Origin: Pontibacillus marinus BH030004 = DSM 16465
GTDB taxonomy: Bacteria; Bacillota; Bacilli; Bacillales; BH030062
Reading direction: 5' to 3'
Assembly: GCF_000425225.1 (NCBI RefSeq)
Contig: NZ_AULJ01000012.1
Span: forward strand, 62,001-126,000
DNA: 64,000 nt
Part shown: positions 27,501 to 35,104 of the stretch, in pieces
Layout: each line of letters begins with the position of its first letter
Position numbering within the stretch: position 1 is the stretch's first letter
The notes under the pieces: model-generated
Database searches by the model: none
The model's input: only the letters and a program-made list of their open reading frames with translations
Told to the model about the DNA's origin: nothing
Translations under genes and position numbers: made by a program

Positions 27501-27959
27501 ATTATTGAAGAAGGCAGAGAAGAACGTGACGTCTATTTTCCAAAAGGTGAATGGATTCAGTTATTTACGAATGAGTGTGTAACTGGTCCTTGTTTTAGAA
27601 AAGTAAAAGCATCTCTTATGGATATTCCCGTTTATGTGAAAAGGGGGAGTGTATTCGTTAGTAATCTTTCTCAAGAACTTTGTTGGGGAGCATTTATTGG
27701 GAATGATACGACAGTTTACACGATTCCTGTACTTCATATTTACCCTTTAAAGAAACTGAGGAAAAATGTATCAGACCACCTTGGGAATGAATGGAAAATA
27801 CAGGGTAGTGAAAACGGAATATTAAATGTAGATGGATTGGAAGAGACTCGTATTATTATTCCGAAAGATCTAGACTTATATAATAAGGTGAATATGAACG
27901 GGAAGCAGTGTAGTAAGATTGAGCGTGAAACAGATTTTGTTTATTTTATAAAAGCATAA
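24549..27959 (+). CDS. GH31 family alpha-glycosidase with long N-terminal extension
   Basis: An 1136-residue protein, clearly longer than usual GH31 enzymes (650-800). Residues about 1-260 are helical and resemble part of an (alpha/alpha)6 toroid (PSADSALMLSWYFYEKG); about 265-370 look like a beta domain; the GH31 region runs from about 380 to the end. The catalytic nucleophile is the Asp of VDGFKTDGGEF and the acid/base the Asp of HWAGDERSTF. No signal peptide is present, so it acts in the cytoplasm on imported sugars. Alpha-glucosidase or alpha-xylosidase activity is likely; the exact specificity is open. Confidence 0.85.
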   Translation: MKVKEIHTPFDIHYDQLEGKQDWAHQKLQSFIPSSNDLLDWALWLWAIAEQVERFDEHSLLEEHDQTIQKGISFLQNNWGTPQSNVWGHLNDQVHTSTLGMVYAALFGLKNIGYTSVQPTITSLRDSIFQYHLDGGMLVRSRDIKEVSTDLLFTVMPFGLFSPEDLVMVEAVKEMEDRLITKDGVYRYKGDPKPSADSALMLSWYFYEKGTTSKARMYFDIAENTKEKPTYYNTLKSIVLVYMTEQLQQDEVTIHHRPYGHDNPYDPQVFERKPRDPEVGDLVYVFSQVHGVGKSEEIDVHVKVQQGEDIRVIPSTLKEFQGDDVWEASLGDFETLDQVKYWFETTVKGKKVKSDIYHFKPLKKHALNRIHSYYEGKETLWLKGDTTHKGKSLYMYFEKEGSQFGITMDAPGIDLLNIGHNDMNFSLQNYSITILEQGNKVKLYKDEEIYLESYPEEMFPLVEWLQNEDGFVHQVCWNFYSPLEERFFGLGERYHKLEYRGDEIDCYVYNQYRDQGSRTYIPVPFYISSKGYGLHLKTDHYSVFDFAHHFSDRLQIRCDVASPTLNQRFDLFIGNPKQVVALFTEATGDAVLPPVWAFGPWMSSNNWDRDSIVREQVKKTNELQIPSTVLVMEQWSDEATYYIFNDAEYEVKPGNEVHRYEDYQFPEWGRWPDPKGLMDYLHENGLKAILWQIPIQKYLNRQHHPQKDNDEAFMIEQGYTVKDESGNPYRMPEGWFKESLLMDFTNPDGTKWWFDKRQYLLDIGVDGFKTDGGEFVFGRHTTFYNGSTGHDMRNQYPNDYIESYYRFATEHHQGDALTFSRAGYTGAQTMPAHWAGDERSTFDAFRNSLIAGLSSGMSGISMWGWDLAGFNGDIPTVELFIRSAQMAAFCPIMQYHAESKAEFNQDRTPWNIADRTGDERAVSGYRYYANLRMNLLPYIYNEAEKATIAGNPLMKTLFMEYPSDTKVYDIFDQYLFGEDLMVAPIIEEGREERDVYFPKGEWIQLFTNECVTGPCFRKVKASLMDIPVYVKRGSVFVSNLSQELCWGAFIGNDTTVYTIPVLHIYPLKKLRKNVSDHLGNEWKIQGSENGILNVDGLEETRIIIPKDLDLYNKVNMNGKQCSKIERETDFVYFIKA

Positions 27960-27964
27960 ATAGT

Positions 27965-27999
27965 AAAAACAGCTATCAGATTCATGATAGCTGTTTTTG
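27965..27999 (+). terminator. Rho-independent terminator (usable from both strands)
   Basis: AAAACAGCTATCA pairs with TGATAGCTGTTTT between the GH31 gene and the convergent flavoprotein gene. Confidence 0.9.
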
Positions 28000-28011
28000 T
28001 GTGCTAAGCCA

Positions 28012-29397
28012 TTAATGACGATTCTCGACAACCTGTTCAAACTGCTTATCTTCAACATTCGACAAATATTTCCCGAGAAATAGTCCGGAGGCAGCTGCTT
28101 GTGATAAGGAGTGTGTATCTCCTGAGCAATCTCCGACTAAAAAGAGATTGGGAATATTCGATTCGAAGGTTTTGTTGGTTTCCACTTTGGGTTCATAAAA
28201 CTTGGCATCCATAGCATAAAGGAGAGTGTCTTCATTCAGCTTTTCACCGATTAAACCTTCTAGAGCTTCAGTCATATCTAGATAGGCTCGAAGGTATAAT
28301 TCAGGCATTTCATTGATTAAATTACCCGGCTCTATTTCAGCAAGAGAGGGTCTAATAGAGTTCATTTCAATACCTTTTTGTGTTGAAGCTTGTTGCTTAT
28401 ATAAATCTCCCAGACGTTGAACGACAATGCGTCCTTTTTCTTGATTGACTCCTTCAATGATAGACCGGGAGTAGGTTCTCGCTTCTTCGTATGTATTAAA
28501 ATATCGAGGGACAAAAAGTGAATAATTTAAGTTCTTCGTTTGTTCGTTTTTTTCTCCGTAATTTTGTCCGTCTGCCATGACAAGTCCAGATTGGTGTTTC
28601 CGAATAATTCGGCCACCTGGGTTCATACAGTAAGTCGTTGCTTCATAATCTTTACCTCGATAGCGAAGCTTCGTTTCAAAAGTATGTTGGAGTAAAGGAT
28701 TCATTTGTTTACGATTCATTTCAATACGTAACCCTAGATCGACTCTTGTTCGACTCGGTTGAATTCCTAGTGATGTACATTGTTTTTGCATCCATTCACT
28801 ACCACTCATGCCTGTAGCCAATACAACTTTTGTAGAGTGAAAGGATCCATGATTTGTCTGAATGGAAAAGCCTTTATCTGACTCTGAAATAGCTTGAACA
28901 TCGGCTTCAAAAGTAAATGAGATGAAATCCTTGAGATCATCAAAGAGTTTCTGAAAAATATTCGTAGCCAGTTTTGTTCCGAGATGTCTTACAGATGTAG
29001 AGAGAACATCCAAACCATATGTTTTTGCTTCTCTTTCTAAATCAGGGTTCTGGGTACTGTACGCTTCAATTTGATCTGCCCCGTAGGAACAGAGTATTCG
29101 ATCCACTTCATCCATGAGCTCAAGGGCTTCCTGCTCACCAATTTTATCTCCGAGCTGTCCTCCGAAATCATTTGTGTAATTAAATTTCCCCTCTGACTTA
29201 CCTAGCCCAGCAAAGCCATAGTATTTGGGGCAAGCCTTACAATTGCAAGTTCCTCCATGATCTGTCGGACACACTCGATCCTCTAATGGTTTTCCTTTAT
29301 CGATGATATGTATAGTAAGGTTTTTATTTTGTTCTTGAAGCTTATAAGCTAGAAAAACACTACTAACGCCAGCTCCTATTATTGTAATATCATACAT
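28012..29397 (-). CDS. COG2509-like FAD-dependent dehydrogenase with cysteine cluster
   Basis: A 461-residue flavoprotein: ITIIGAGVSSVFLAYKL at the N-terminus binds FAD, and FLVGDCSGDTHSLSQAAASG near the C-terminus closes the FAD site. After the first strand comes a cysteine-rich segment, RVCPTDHGGTCNCKACPKYYG, with four cysteines that could bind a metal or Fe-S cluster. The pattern fits uncharacterised FAD-dependent dehydrogenases of COG2509. It is a single gene; substrate and role are unknown. Confidence 0.75.
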   Translation of the reverse strand: MYDITIIGAGVSSVFLAYKLQEQNKNLTIHIIDKGKPLEDRVCPTDHGGTCNCKACPKYYGFAGLGKSEGKFNYTNDFGGQLGDKIGEQEALELMDEVDRILCSYGADQIEAYSTQNPDLEREAKTYGLDVLSTSVRHLGTKLATNIFQKLFDDLKDFISFTFEADVQAISESDKGFSIQTNHGSFHSTKVVLATGMSGSEWMQKQCTSLGIQPSRTRVDLGLRIEMNRKQMNPLLQHTFETKLRYRGKDYEATTYCMNPGGRIIRKHQSGLVMADGQNYGEKNEQTKNLNYSLFVPRYFNTYEEARTYSRSIIEGVNQEKGRIVVQRLGDLYKQQASTQKGIEMNSIRPSLAEIEPGNLINEMPELYLRAYLDMTEALEGLIGEKLNEDTLLYAMDAKFYEPKVETNKTFESNIPNLFLVGDCSGDTHSLSQAAASGLFLGKYLSNVEDKQFEQVVENRH

Positions 29398-29546
29398 CTA
29401 ATGGCCTCCCTTTTGTTAGATCAAGTGTATCGTAATGTCTTACTAATCAAAAGCCTAAACCACAAAGGGTTTAGGCTTCCTGTTACTGTCTAGGAAATTA
29501 TAAAATTTGTGACTTGTGTATAACTTTTTGCGGGAGTGGGGCCACA

Positions 29547-29878
29547 TCCAGCTCCAGCGCCCAGCAACGAAGAGACTTGGGCCCACACGACGTGGGTCAG
29601 ATCGACGTTGTCACAGGACGTGACGAACTTAGTCGATCATTCTTTCTCCGTACGATAAGTCAACATCGATTCACTTTGTTCATCGTGTTTCCTATACACG
29701 TTTGTGACATGAAATTTTAACAACGAAGAAAGTCGACGTAGTTAAAATTTCTAGGTGAAAGTACCACGGCAACTAAGCTTCTGTCTGCGCCTAACGGCTT
29801 GCCAATCAGCAAGTTTGGTTAATCGTACTACGGGCTCAGTCCAGTCCCTTCGTTGCTAAACGGGCGCTTGCGCTTTTG
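29547..29878. repeat. Long intergenic palindromic element (about 330 bp) abutting the MFS stop codon
   Basis: The ends are imperfect inverted repeats: left GCGCCCAGCAACGAAGAGAC, right with CTTCGTTGCT and GGGCGC. Inside, GAAATTTTAAC and GTTAAAATTTC form a perfect 11-bp inverted pair. The right half (TCTGTCTGCGCC, CTTGCCAATCAGCAAG) is related to the three shorter elements at 34.6, 40.0 and 44.7 kb. The right edge touches the stop codon of the minus-strand MFS gene. No transposase is encoded. Confidence 0.7.
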
Positions 29879-31075
29879 CTACTTATGAGAATAAGAATGC
29901 TTCCATAAAGGTGTCGGTTTATATACACGGTCATACATAAAGGTTGTAAGGAATGGAACCATGATCAGTAAAATCAATCCATAGAAAAGAACGTGAATGC
30001 TTGTTAGATCCACAACGACTCCTCCGAGGAAAGGACCCATCATTCGTCCTCCTGTCGCAACACTATTAATGACTCCTTGATAAAACCCTTTTCGTCCCTT
30101 TGGTGCCAGTTCATCAGCGAGGGTTGGAACAGCAGGCCACACGAACATTTCGCCTAAAGTTAAAATCACCATAGCTGTTGCGAAAGCGGAAAAGCTGTCA
30201 GCAAATAGCAAAGAAGAAAAGGAAATCAAAAAGATTGTATTCCCGATATAAATATGGGTTTTGGGTGAAGGAATGCGCTTTGCAACCATTTTGACAATCG
30301 GTTGACCCAGAATAATTAAAGCGCCGTTGATTGTCCACAATAAACTATATTGATTCAATGGTATGCCCAGTTCTTGTGTGTAGGATGATATCGTTGATTG
30401 CCACTGAACATATCCCACCCAACAGATGAAAAAGCCGATCCCTAGAATAATGAGCGCATATAGCGATTTACGATCTTTTACTTCTTTGTGTTGAGCTAGT
30501 ACATCCGTATATGCATGGGCATCATGTTTTGCGTCCATGGGCTTGAATGTGAAGAGTACGAGTAAAAAGAACGACAAGAACAGGAATGCGTTTGCTAGAA
30601 AGATGTACTGAAATGAATAAGAAGCGATCATTCCTCCAAGCGAAGCGCCTACCGCTACGCCTAGATTTTGTGCAACATAGAGAGCGTTAAAAGCGCGGCG
30701 GCCACCTTCAGGCCAAACCGTACTAGCAAGAGCGAACATCGCTGGTCGCGTAATGCCGGAACCAAAGCCAATAATAGCAAGGAGGATCGCATAAGGTACG
30801 ATGGAGTTAAACGTTGTAAGGAAACCAGCAGCTAGCAGTGCGATCCCTGTACCGCTCATGATGGTTCGATAGCCGCCAAGCTTGTCAAAAAGCGTTCCGC
30901 CAATGAGGTTACCGACAATCGCCATACCTTGGTTTAGCATCAAAATTAAACCTGCTAAAGCGAGAGAATGACCTAAATGATTATGCATATATATCGTGTT
31001 TAAAGGCCAGACAAAAGAAGCCCCCGTAACATTAATGGCAGTCGCAATAATTAATAACCAAATTTGTTTAGGCAT
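29879..31075 (-). CDS. MFS transporter
   Basis: A major facilitator with twelve predicted helices, about 398 residues. The loop 2-3 signature is present (NLIGGTLFDKLGGYRTIMSGTG), as is a second-half counterpart (GEMFVWPAVPTLADELAPKGRKGFYQG, 27 residues long; key part DELAPKGRKGFYQG). It resembles the multidrug/peptide efflux subgroup near YttB/MdtG. The start is uncertain: a GTG at 31084 or the ATG at 31075, of which the ATG has better spacing from GAAAAGAG. The substrate is unknown. Confidence 0.82.
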   Translation of the reverse strand: MPKQIWLLIIATAINVTGASFVWPLNTIYMHNHLGHSLALAGLILMLNQGMAIVGNLIGGTLFDKLGGYRTIMSGTGIALLAAGFLTTFNSIVPYAILLAIIGFGSGITRPAMFALASTVWPEGGRRAFNALYVAQNLGVAVGASLGGMIASYSFQYIFLANAFLFLSFFLLVLFTFKPMDAKHDAHAYTDVLAQHKEVKDRKSLYALIILGIGFFICWVGYVQWQSTISSYTQELGIPLNQYSLLWTINGALIILGQPIVKMVAKRIPSPKTHIYIGNTIFLISFSSLLFADSFSAFATAMVILTLGEMFVWPAVPTLADELAPKGRKGFYQGVINSVATGGRMMGPFLGGVVVDLTSIHVLFYGLILLIMVPFLTTFMYDRVYKPTPLWKHSYSHK

Positions 31076-31247
31076 GATGTTCACTCTTTTCCGTTAAAAT
31101 TCATTCCAGAAAATTTTATTATGGAATGGGGAAAAGAGCAATAACTTTTTCGTGTCCCGAATGAAATTTTTCATTGACTCTTTCATATGTCCTATATAAA
31201 ATATGAAACAATACTTTTTCTACAAAACGAAATAACGGTTAAGAAAA

Positions 31248-31320
31248 CCACTCGTATAACGTTGGAAATATGGTCCAAAAGTATCTACCAAACTACCGTA
31301 AATAGTTTGACTACGAGGGG
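31248..31320 (+). promoter_or_regulatory. Purine riboswitch aptamer, guanine-type specificity base
   Basis: The three-way junction is complete. P1 pairs CTCGTA with TACGAG; P2 (TTGGA with TCCAA) carries loop AATATGG; P3 (CCAAACT with AGTTTG) carries loop ACCGTAA; the core is TATCTACC. The base that selects the ligand is C in TTTGACTACG, where adenine aptamers have U, so it should bind guanine or hypoxanthine-like purines. It lies upstream of the adenine deaminase gene. Confidence 0.9.
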
Positions 31321-31395
31321 AAGGATTGGATAAGTCTGTTTTCTAGAGGTGACCTATGTCATTTTAGAAAACGATTCAATCAACTCCTCTTTGTC

Positions 31396-31427
31396 AAACT
31401 CTAGGTACTTTGCCTAGAGTTTTTTTA
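31396..31427 (+). terminator. ade: Riboswitch expression-platform terminator
   Basis: AAACTCTAGG pairs with CCTAGAGTTT, followed by a T run. TCTAGAG at about 31343 is nearly complementary to the 5' arm and could take part in an antiterminator. Confidence 0.85.
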
Positions 31428-31450
31428 ATGGAAAAAAAGGGGGTAACACC

Positions 31451-33208
31451 ATGACGAGTCAAAAAGAACAAATAAGCAAACGAATTAAAGTGGCCAACAA
31501 GCAACAACCAGCAGATATGGTTATCAAAAATGGTCGTATTGTTGATGTATTTAACCAAGAGATTGTAGAAGAAGATGTGGCTATAGTAGATGGCATATTC
31601 GTAGGCCTTGGTGAGTTTGATGGAGAAAGAGTGATAGATGCTCAAGGGAAATATGTCTGTCCTGGTTTTATAGATGGGCATGTCCATATCGAATCTTCAA
31701 TGGTCAAGCCTAGTGAATTTTCAAAGGTGGTTCTTCCTCATGGCGTGACATCTGTTATCACAGACCCTCATGAAATTGCGAATGTATCTGGGGAGGATGG
31801 TATCCAGTTTATGATTGATGATGCCAAAACTAGCTTACTGGATGTTTACTTTATGATCCCATCCAGTGTTCCAGCTACACCTATGGAGAATAATGGTGCC
31901 CATTTAGGGGCGAAAAAGTTAGCTCCTTTCTATGAGCAAGCAGATGTGATTGGTTTGGCTGAGGTCATGGATTATCCTGCAGTAGCCAATGCTTCAGAGG
32001 ATATGATCGAAAAGCTGTATAACGCTTCTGCCCACAAACTAAATATTGATGGGCACGCAGCAGGTTTTGGACCAGATGAGCTAAATGTTTATAAAGCCGC
32101 TGGAATTCGTACAGACCATGAATGCAATACAGGGGAAGAGGCACTAGCTCGTGTAAGGAGAGGGATGCATGTCCTGATTCGAGAAGGGTCAGCTTCAAAG
32201 GATTTGACTTCTATTATTTCGGTGGTGAATCATCGTAACGCTCATCGCTTTCTGTTTTGTACGGATGATAAAGGGCTGGATGAGCTGATTGATGAAGGGA
32301 GCATTGACCACAATGTTCGCCTAAGTATCCGGCATGGAGTTGAACCAATTCAGTCCATCCAAATGGCTACGCTGAATGCTGCACAGTGTTACGGTTTAGA
32401 TCGTAAAGGCGCCATCGCTCCTGGTTATGACGCAGATTTTTTACTTCTTGAAGACCTGGAAACGATTCGAATAGGTGAAGTGTATAAAGAAGGTACGTGT
32501 GTAGCGGTTGGTGGAAACTATGTTGGGGAGGATTCACCCTCCATTGAACCTGGAGCTTCCATTACGAATTCCGTGAACTTGCCTAATATAAACCTTGAAG
32601 ACTTACGGATACCGATCAACTCTTCGAAAAGCGCGCATGTAATGGAGGTTATTCCGAATTGCCTTCTTACAAACAAACTTGTCATGGATGTAGATGAGGA
32701 AAATGGCTATTTCCTTCCATCACTTAAACGAGATCAAGCTAAATTAGCCGTTATCGAAAGGCACCAGAGAACTGGAAATATGGGGCTAGGAATTGTGAAA
32801 GGGCTACATCTTGAGAAAGGGGCGATTGCCTCAACGGTCGCTCATGATTCTCACAATCTAGTCGTAGCAGGAATGAACGATCTTGATATGCAGTTGGCCA
32901 TTAACCATTTAAAAGAAGTGAACGGTGGATTCGTTATCGTAAAAGATAAAGAGATTCTTGCATCTATCCCTTTTGATATAGCTGGATTAATGTCTAAAAA
33001 GGATTACAGCACAGTCAATCAAAAGCTGCGTCACCTTCACAACTCCTTACAGGATGTGATGAAAAAAGATGCCTCGTTTAATCCTTTTTTAACCTTGTCA
33101 TTTTTAACGCTGCCGGTTATACCAGAATTGAAATTAACAGATAAGGGCCTTTTCGATGTGACAAAACACAAACATATACCAATAGAAGTCGAGAGAATGT
33201 TCGTTTAA
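31451..33208 (+). CDS. ade: Adenine deaminase
   Basis: A 585-residue amidohydrolase that converts adenine to hypoxanthine and ammonia for purine salvage. The metal-binding N-terminal motif GFIDGHVHIESSM is present, as are GHAAGFG and RTDHECNTGEEA. The C-terminal adenine-deaminase domain is also there (GLGIVKGLHLEKGAIASTVAHDSHNL region). The length is normal. The GGGGG ribosome binding site lies after a purine riboswitch terminator, so expression is switched off when the sensed purine is abundant. Confidence 0.95.
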   Translation: MTSQKEQISKRIKVANKQQPADMVIKNGRIVDVFNQEIVEEDVAIVDGIFVGLGEFDGERVIDAQGKYVCPGFIDGHVHIESSMVKPSEFSKVVLPHGVTSVITDPHEIANVSGEDGIQFMIDDAKTSLLDVYFMIPSSVPATPMENNGAHLGAKKLAPFYEQADVIGLAEVMDYPAVANASEDMIEKLYNASAHKLNIDGHAAGFGPDELNVYKAAGIRTDHECNTGEEALARVRRGMHVLIREGSASKDLTSIISVVNHRNAHRFLFCTDDKGLDELIDEGSIDHNVRLSIRHGVEPIQSIQMATLNAAQCYGLDRKGAIAPGYDADFLLLEDLETIRIGEVYKEGTCVAVGGNYVGEDSPSIEPGASITNSVNLPNINLEDLRIPINSSKSAHVMEVIPNCLLTNKLVMDVDEENGYFLPSLKRDQAKLAVIERHQRTGNMGLGIVKGLHLEKGAIASTVAHDSHNLVVAGMNDLDMQLAINHLKEVNGGFVIVKDKEILASIPFDIAGLMSKKDYSTVNQKLRHLHNSLQDVMKKDASFNPFLTLSFLTLPVIPELKLTDKGLFDVTKHKHIPIEVERMFV

Positions 33209-33225
33209 AAAATTTAAAATATATA

Positions 33226-33300
33226 TTGTCAAAATAAATTATAAATAATATAATCTAAAACCGAACGATATTAAATAAAATAATATAATCATTCGTTAAT
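33226..33300 (+). promoter_or_regulatory. SigA promoter with PurR-box-like inverted sites
   Basis: A near-ideal promoter: TTGTCA (33226-33231), a 17-bp spacer, and TATAAT (33249-33254). Just downstream, AAAACCGAACGAT (33257-33269) matches the Bacillus PurR box (AWWWCCGAACWWT) at all but one position. A weaker inverted copy (ATCATTCGTTAAT, 33288-33300) follows after an 18-bp gap, close to the 16-17 bp spacing known for PurR. Confidence 0.65.
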
Positions 33301-33318
33301 TAGAAAAGGAGTGCTATC

Positions 33319-34143
33319 ATGAACATTCAAACATTAACTAAAAACATTATTGGATTATTAACAATCCTACTTATTATCTCAGGTTGTAGTCAGGAACAAG
33401 CCAATACATCTGCAGCTGAAAAGAAGGAAGAAAAGACAGTCGGTATTATTGGTCCTATGGAAGTTGAAATTGATATTTTACGCTCTCACATGGATGTCGA
33501 AGAAACTGTAGAAAAAGGGAAGCTTACATACTATGAAGGTGAGTTGAATGGCCAAAATATTGTCCTTGTTCAATCTGGAATTGGGAAGGTAAATGCAACG
33601 GTTGCGGCACAGACACTCGTTAGTGAGTTTGGAGTAGATGCTCTAATTAACTCGGGTGTAGCAGGAGGAATTCATCCTGACCTTGGACTTGGAGATATTG
33701 TGATCTCAACTGAAACCGTGCACCATGATATGGATGAAACAGCAAAAGGGTTTAAACCAGGACAAATTCCAGGAATGGATCCAAGATTCTTCAAAGCTGA
33801 TCAGAAGCTTATAGATCTTGCCATGAAAGGTACAAAAGATTTACCTGATTATGTAGATGTCTATAACGCTCGTATTGCAACGGGGGACCAATTCATTGCG
33901 AGCGAAAAGAAAACTGAGTGGATTTATGACACATTTAATGCTTATGTTGTAGAAATGGAAGGTGCAGCCGTTGGGCAAGTGGCTTACCTAAATGAAATTC
34001 CGTACGTCGTGATTCGTTCTGCCTCTGATGATGCTGGAGAAGAAGCAGCATCTATTCAAGAAAACTTTGTGGAAAAAGCTGCAGAGAATTCTAGTCATGT
34101 GATTGAGGAAATTCTTAAAGGTATGAGTGAGAAAAATAAATAA
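33319..34143 (+). CDS. Lipoprotein 5'-methylthioadenosine/S-adenosylhomocysteine nucleosidase
   Basis: A 274-residue protein: signal peptide with lipobox ISGC (Cys23), a short linker, then a complete MTA/SAH nucleosidase domain (about 40-270). The domain cleaves the adenine from methylthioadenosine or S-adenosylhomocysteine. Catalytic residues expected in this family are present: the glutamate in IGPMEVEID, the purine-site VEMEGAAVGQVAY, and the aspartate in RSASDDAGEE. Cytoplasmic MTAN is normally unanchored at about 230 residues, so export is unusual. A PurR-box-like site lies at its promoter and adenine deaminase is the gene before, which supports external purine salvage. Confidence 0.88.
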   Translation: MNIQTLTKNIIGLLTILLIISGCSQEQANTSAAEKKEEKTVGIIGPMEVEIDILRSHMDVEETVEKGKLTYYEGELNGQNIVLVQSGIGKVNATVAAQTLVSEFGVDALINSGVAGGIHPDLGLGDIVISTETVHHDMDETAKGFKPGQIPGMDPRFFKADQKLIDLAMKGTKDLPDYVDVYNARIATGDQFIASEKKTEWIYDTFNAYVVEMEGAAVGQVAYLNEIPYVVIRSASDDAGEEAASIQENFVEKAAENSSHVIEEILKGMSEKNK

Positions 34144-34158
34144 ACAAGAACTAGCGAT

Positions 34159-34190
34159 AAACCAGCTCTTTAAAATGGAGCTGGTTTTTT
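34159..34190 (+). terminator. Rho-independent terminator
   Basis: AAACCAGCTC and GAGCTGGTTT form the stem, followed by TTTTG, after the nucleosidase gene. Confidence 0.9.
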
Positions 34191-34305
34191 GTGGATTTTA
34201 TTTACATTTATGAAACGGTTTTGAAATCCACCCGTATACATAGTTAATACCTTTCCTTATATGTACTTTGATATAAGAGCATTAATAAATAAAGGAGGTA
34301 TAAGT

Positions 34306-34488
34306 ATGATCTGGTTATACATGTTAAGTCCGCTAATCGTCATGTTTGGGATAGCCATTTTGGTAGATATAAAAAGAAAAAAGAATGATAATGCTGGTGA
34401 GGATATTGATCGTAATAAGTATCGTGACAAAGCTTATGCAGAGCTTGAACGATTCGAAGATATTAACAGTGGTGGTGGGGGTTATTAA
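34306..34488 (+). CDS. Small single-pass membrane protein with Gly-rich tail
   Basis: A 60-residue protein: one transmembrane helix (about 3-20), a basic stop-transfer stretch (DIKRKKND), an acidic helical region and the C-terminus SGGGGY. AAAGGAGG lies eight bases before the ATG at 34306; an upstream ATG at 34261 has no ribosome binding site. A terminator follows directly, so it is a single-gene unit. The function is unknown. Confidence 0.7.
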   Translation: MIWLYMLSPLIVMFGIAILVDIKRKKNDNAGEDIDRNKYRDKAYAELERFEDINSGGGGY

Positions 34489-34500
34489 CTCAGATACACA

Positions 34501-34532
34501 AAAAAGGAGCTACCCACAAATAGCTCCTTTTT
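34501..34532. terminator. Bidirectional terminator
   Basis: AAAAAGGAGCTA pairs with TAGCTCCTTTTT. It serves the small membrane protein on plus and, past a repeat element, the minus-strand gene ending at 34677. Confidence 0.85.
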
Positions 34533-34551
34533 CAATCCTTTTATTGCACGT

Positions 34552-34679
34552 TAAGAAAGCATAAAATTTTAGCAATGGAGAAATTCAACGTAGTGAAAAT
34601 TTTGAAAGTATGAAGTATAAGCCAAGGCTAAGCCTCTGTCTGCGCCTTAAAAGGCTTGCCAATCAGCAAGTTTTCTTTA
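34552..34679 (-). repeat. Dispersed ~130-bp element, copy 1
   Basis: In minus orientation it begins TAAAGAAAACTTGC and ends CTTAACGTGCAA, with internal words GCAGACAGAGGCTTAG, CTTATACTTCATAC and CTCCATTGC. It matches the copies at 39922-40050 and 44622-44755 almost base for base. Its first three bases are the stop codon of the minus-strand gene that ends here. Confidence 0.9.
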
Positions 34680-35048
34680 GAACCTCTCCATCATCGTCGA
34701 AACTTCTCCTGTTTCCTTATCAATCAAGTACCAATTCGTAGTAGCTGTGTGTGAGTGATTTTCCTCTTTAACCAACTCATATACATGAATGACATAATCG
34801 TGTTCATTGGTATGATCATATTCAACTCGCAAATGAGCGTTTTCTTTTATGTTTAAAAGCTGTTGCACGAAATCTTCAGCATCCTCAGTAGAGAATGAAA
34901 CATTATCTATGCTAGCGGATTTTACTTTATGCTCAATGCTTTTCTTTTTAAGGTTTTCCTGACTCGACTCATTGAAATTCTCACTAGCGCCAAAACCTCC
35001 AAGTAACACAAGCCCTGCAACAGATAACGATAATAGTTTTGTCTGCAA
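34677..35048 (-). CDS. Secreted or membrane-anchored protein, PepSY-like size, unknown function
   Basis: A 123-residue protein with an N-terminal hydrophobic segment (KLLSLSVAGLVLLGGFGAS) that fits a signal peptide or anchor, then a small alpha/beta domain ending NWYLIDKETGEVSTMMERF. I chose the TTG at 35048 because GAAAGGAG lies seven bases upstream; longer forms lack this. The stop codon lies inside a dispersed repeat element. It sits just downstream of the BCCT transporter gene on the same strand. Confidence 0.6.
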   Translation of the reverse strand: MQTKLLSLSVAGLVLLGGFGASENFNESSQENLKKKSIEHKVKSASIDNVSFSTEDAEDFVQQLLNIKENAHLRVEYDHTNEHDYVIHVYELVKEENHSHTATTNWYLIDKETGEVSTMMERF

Positions 35049-35104
35049 AACGATCTCCTTTCTAGGAAACGAATATCTTCCTAATCGACATTTATTTAAC
35101 CTGA

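Noticed and set aside
29514-29720. 68-codon plus-strand frame
   Set aside because: It lies inside the palindromic repeat element and has no ribosome binding site.
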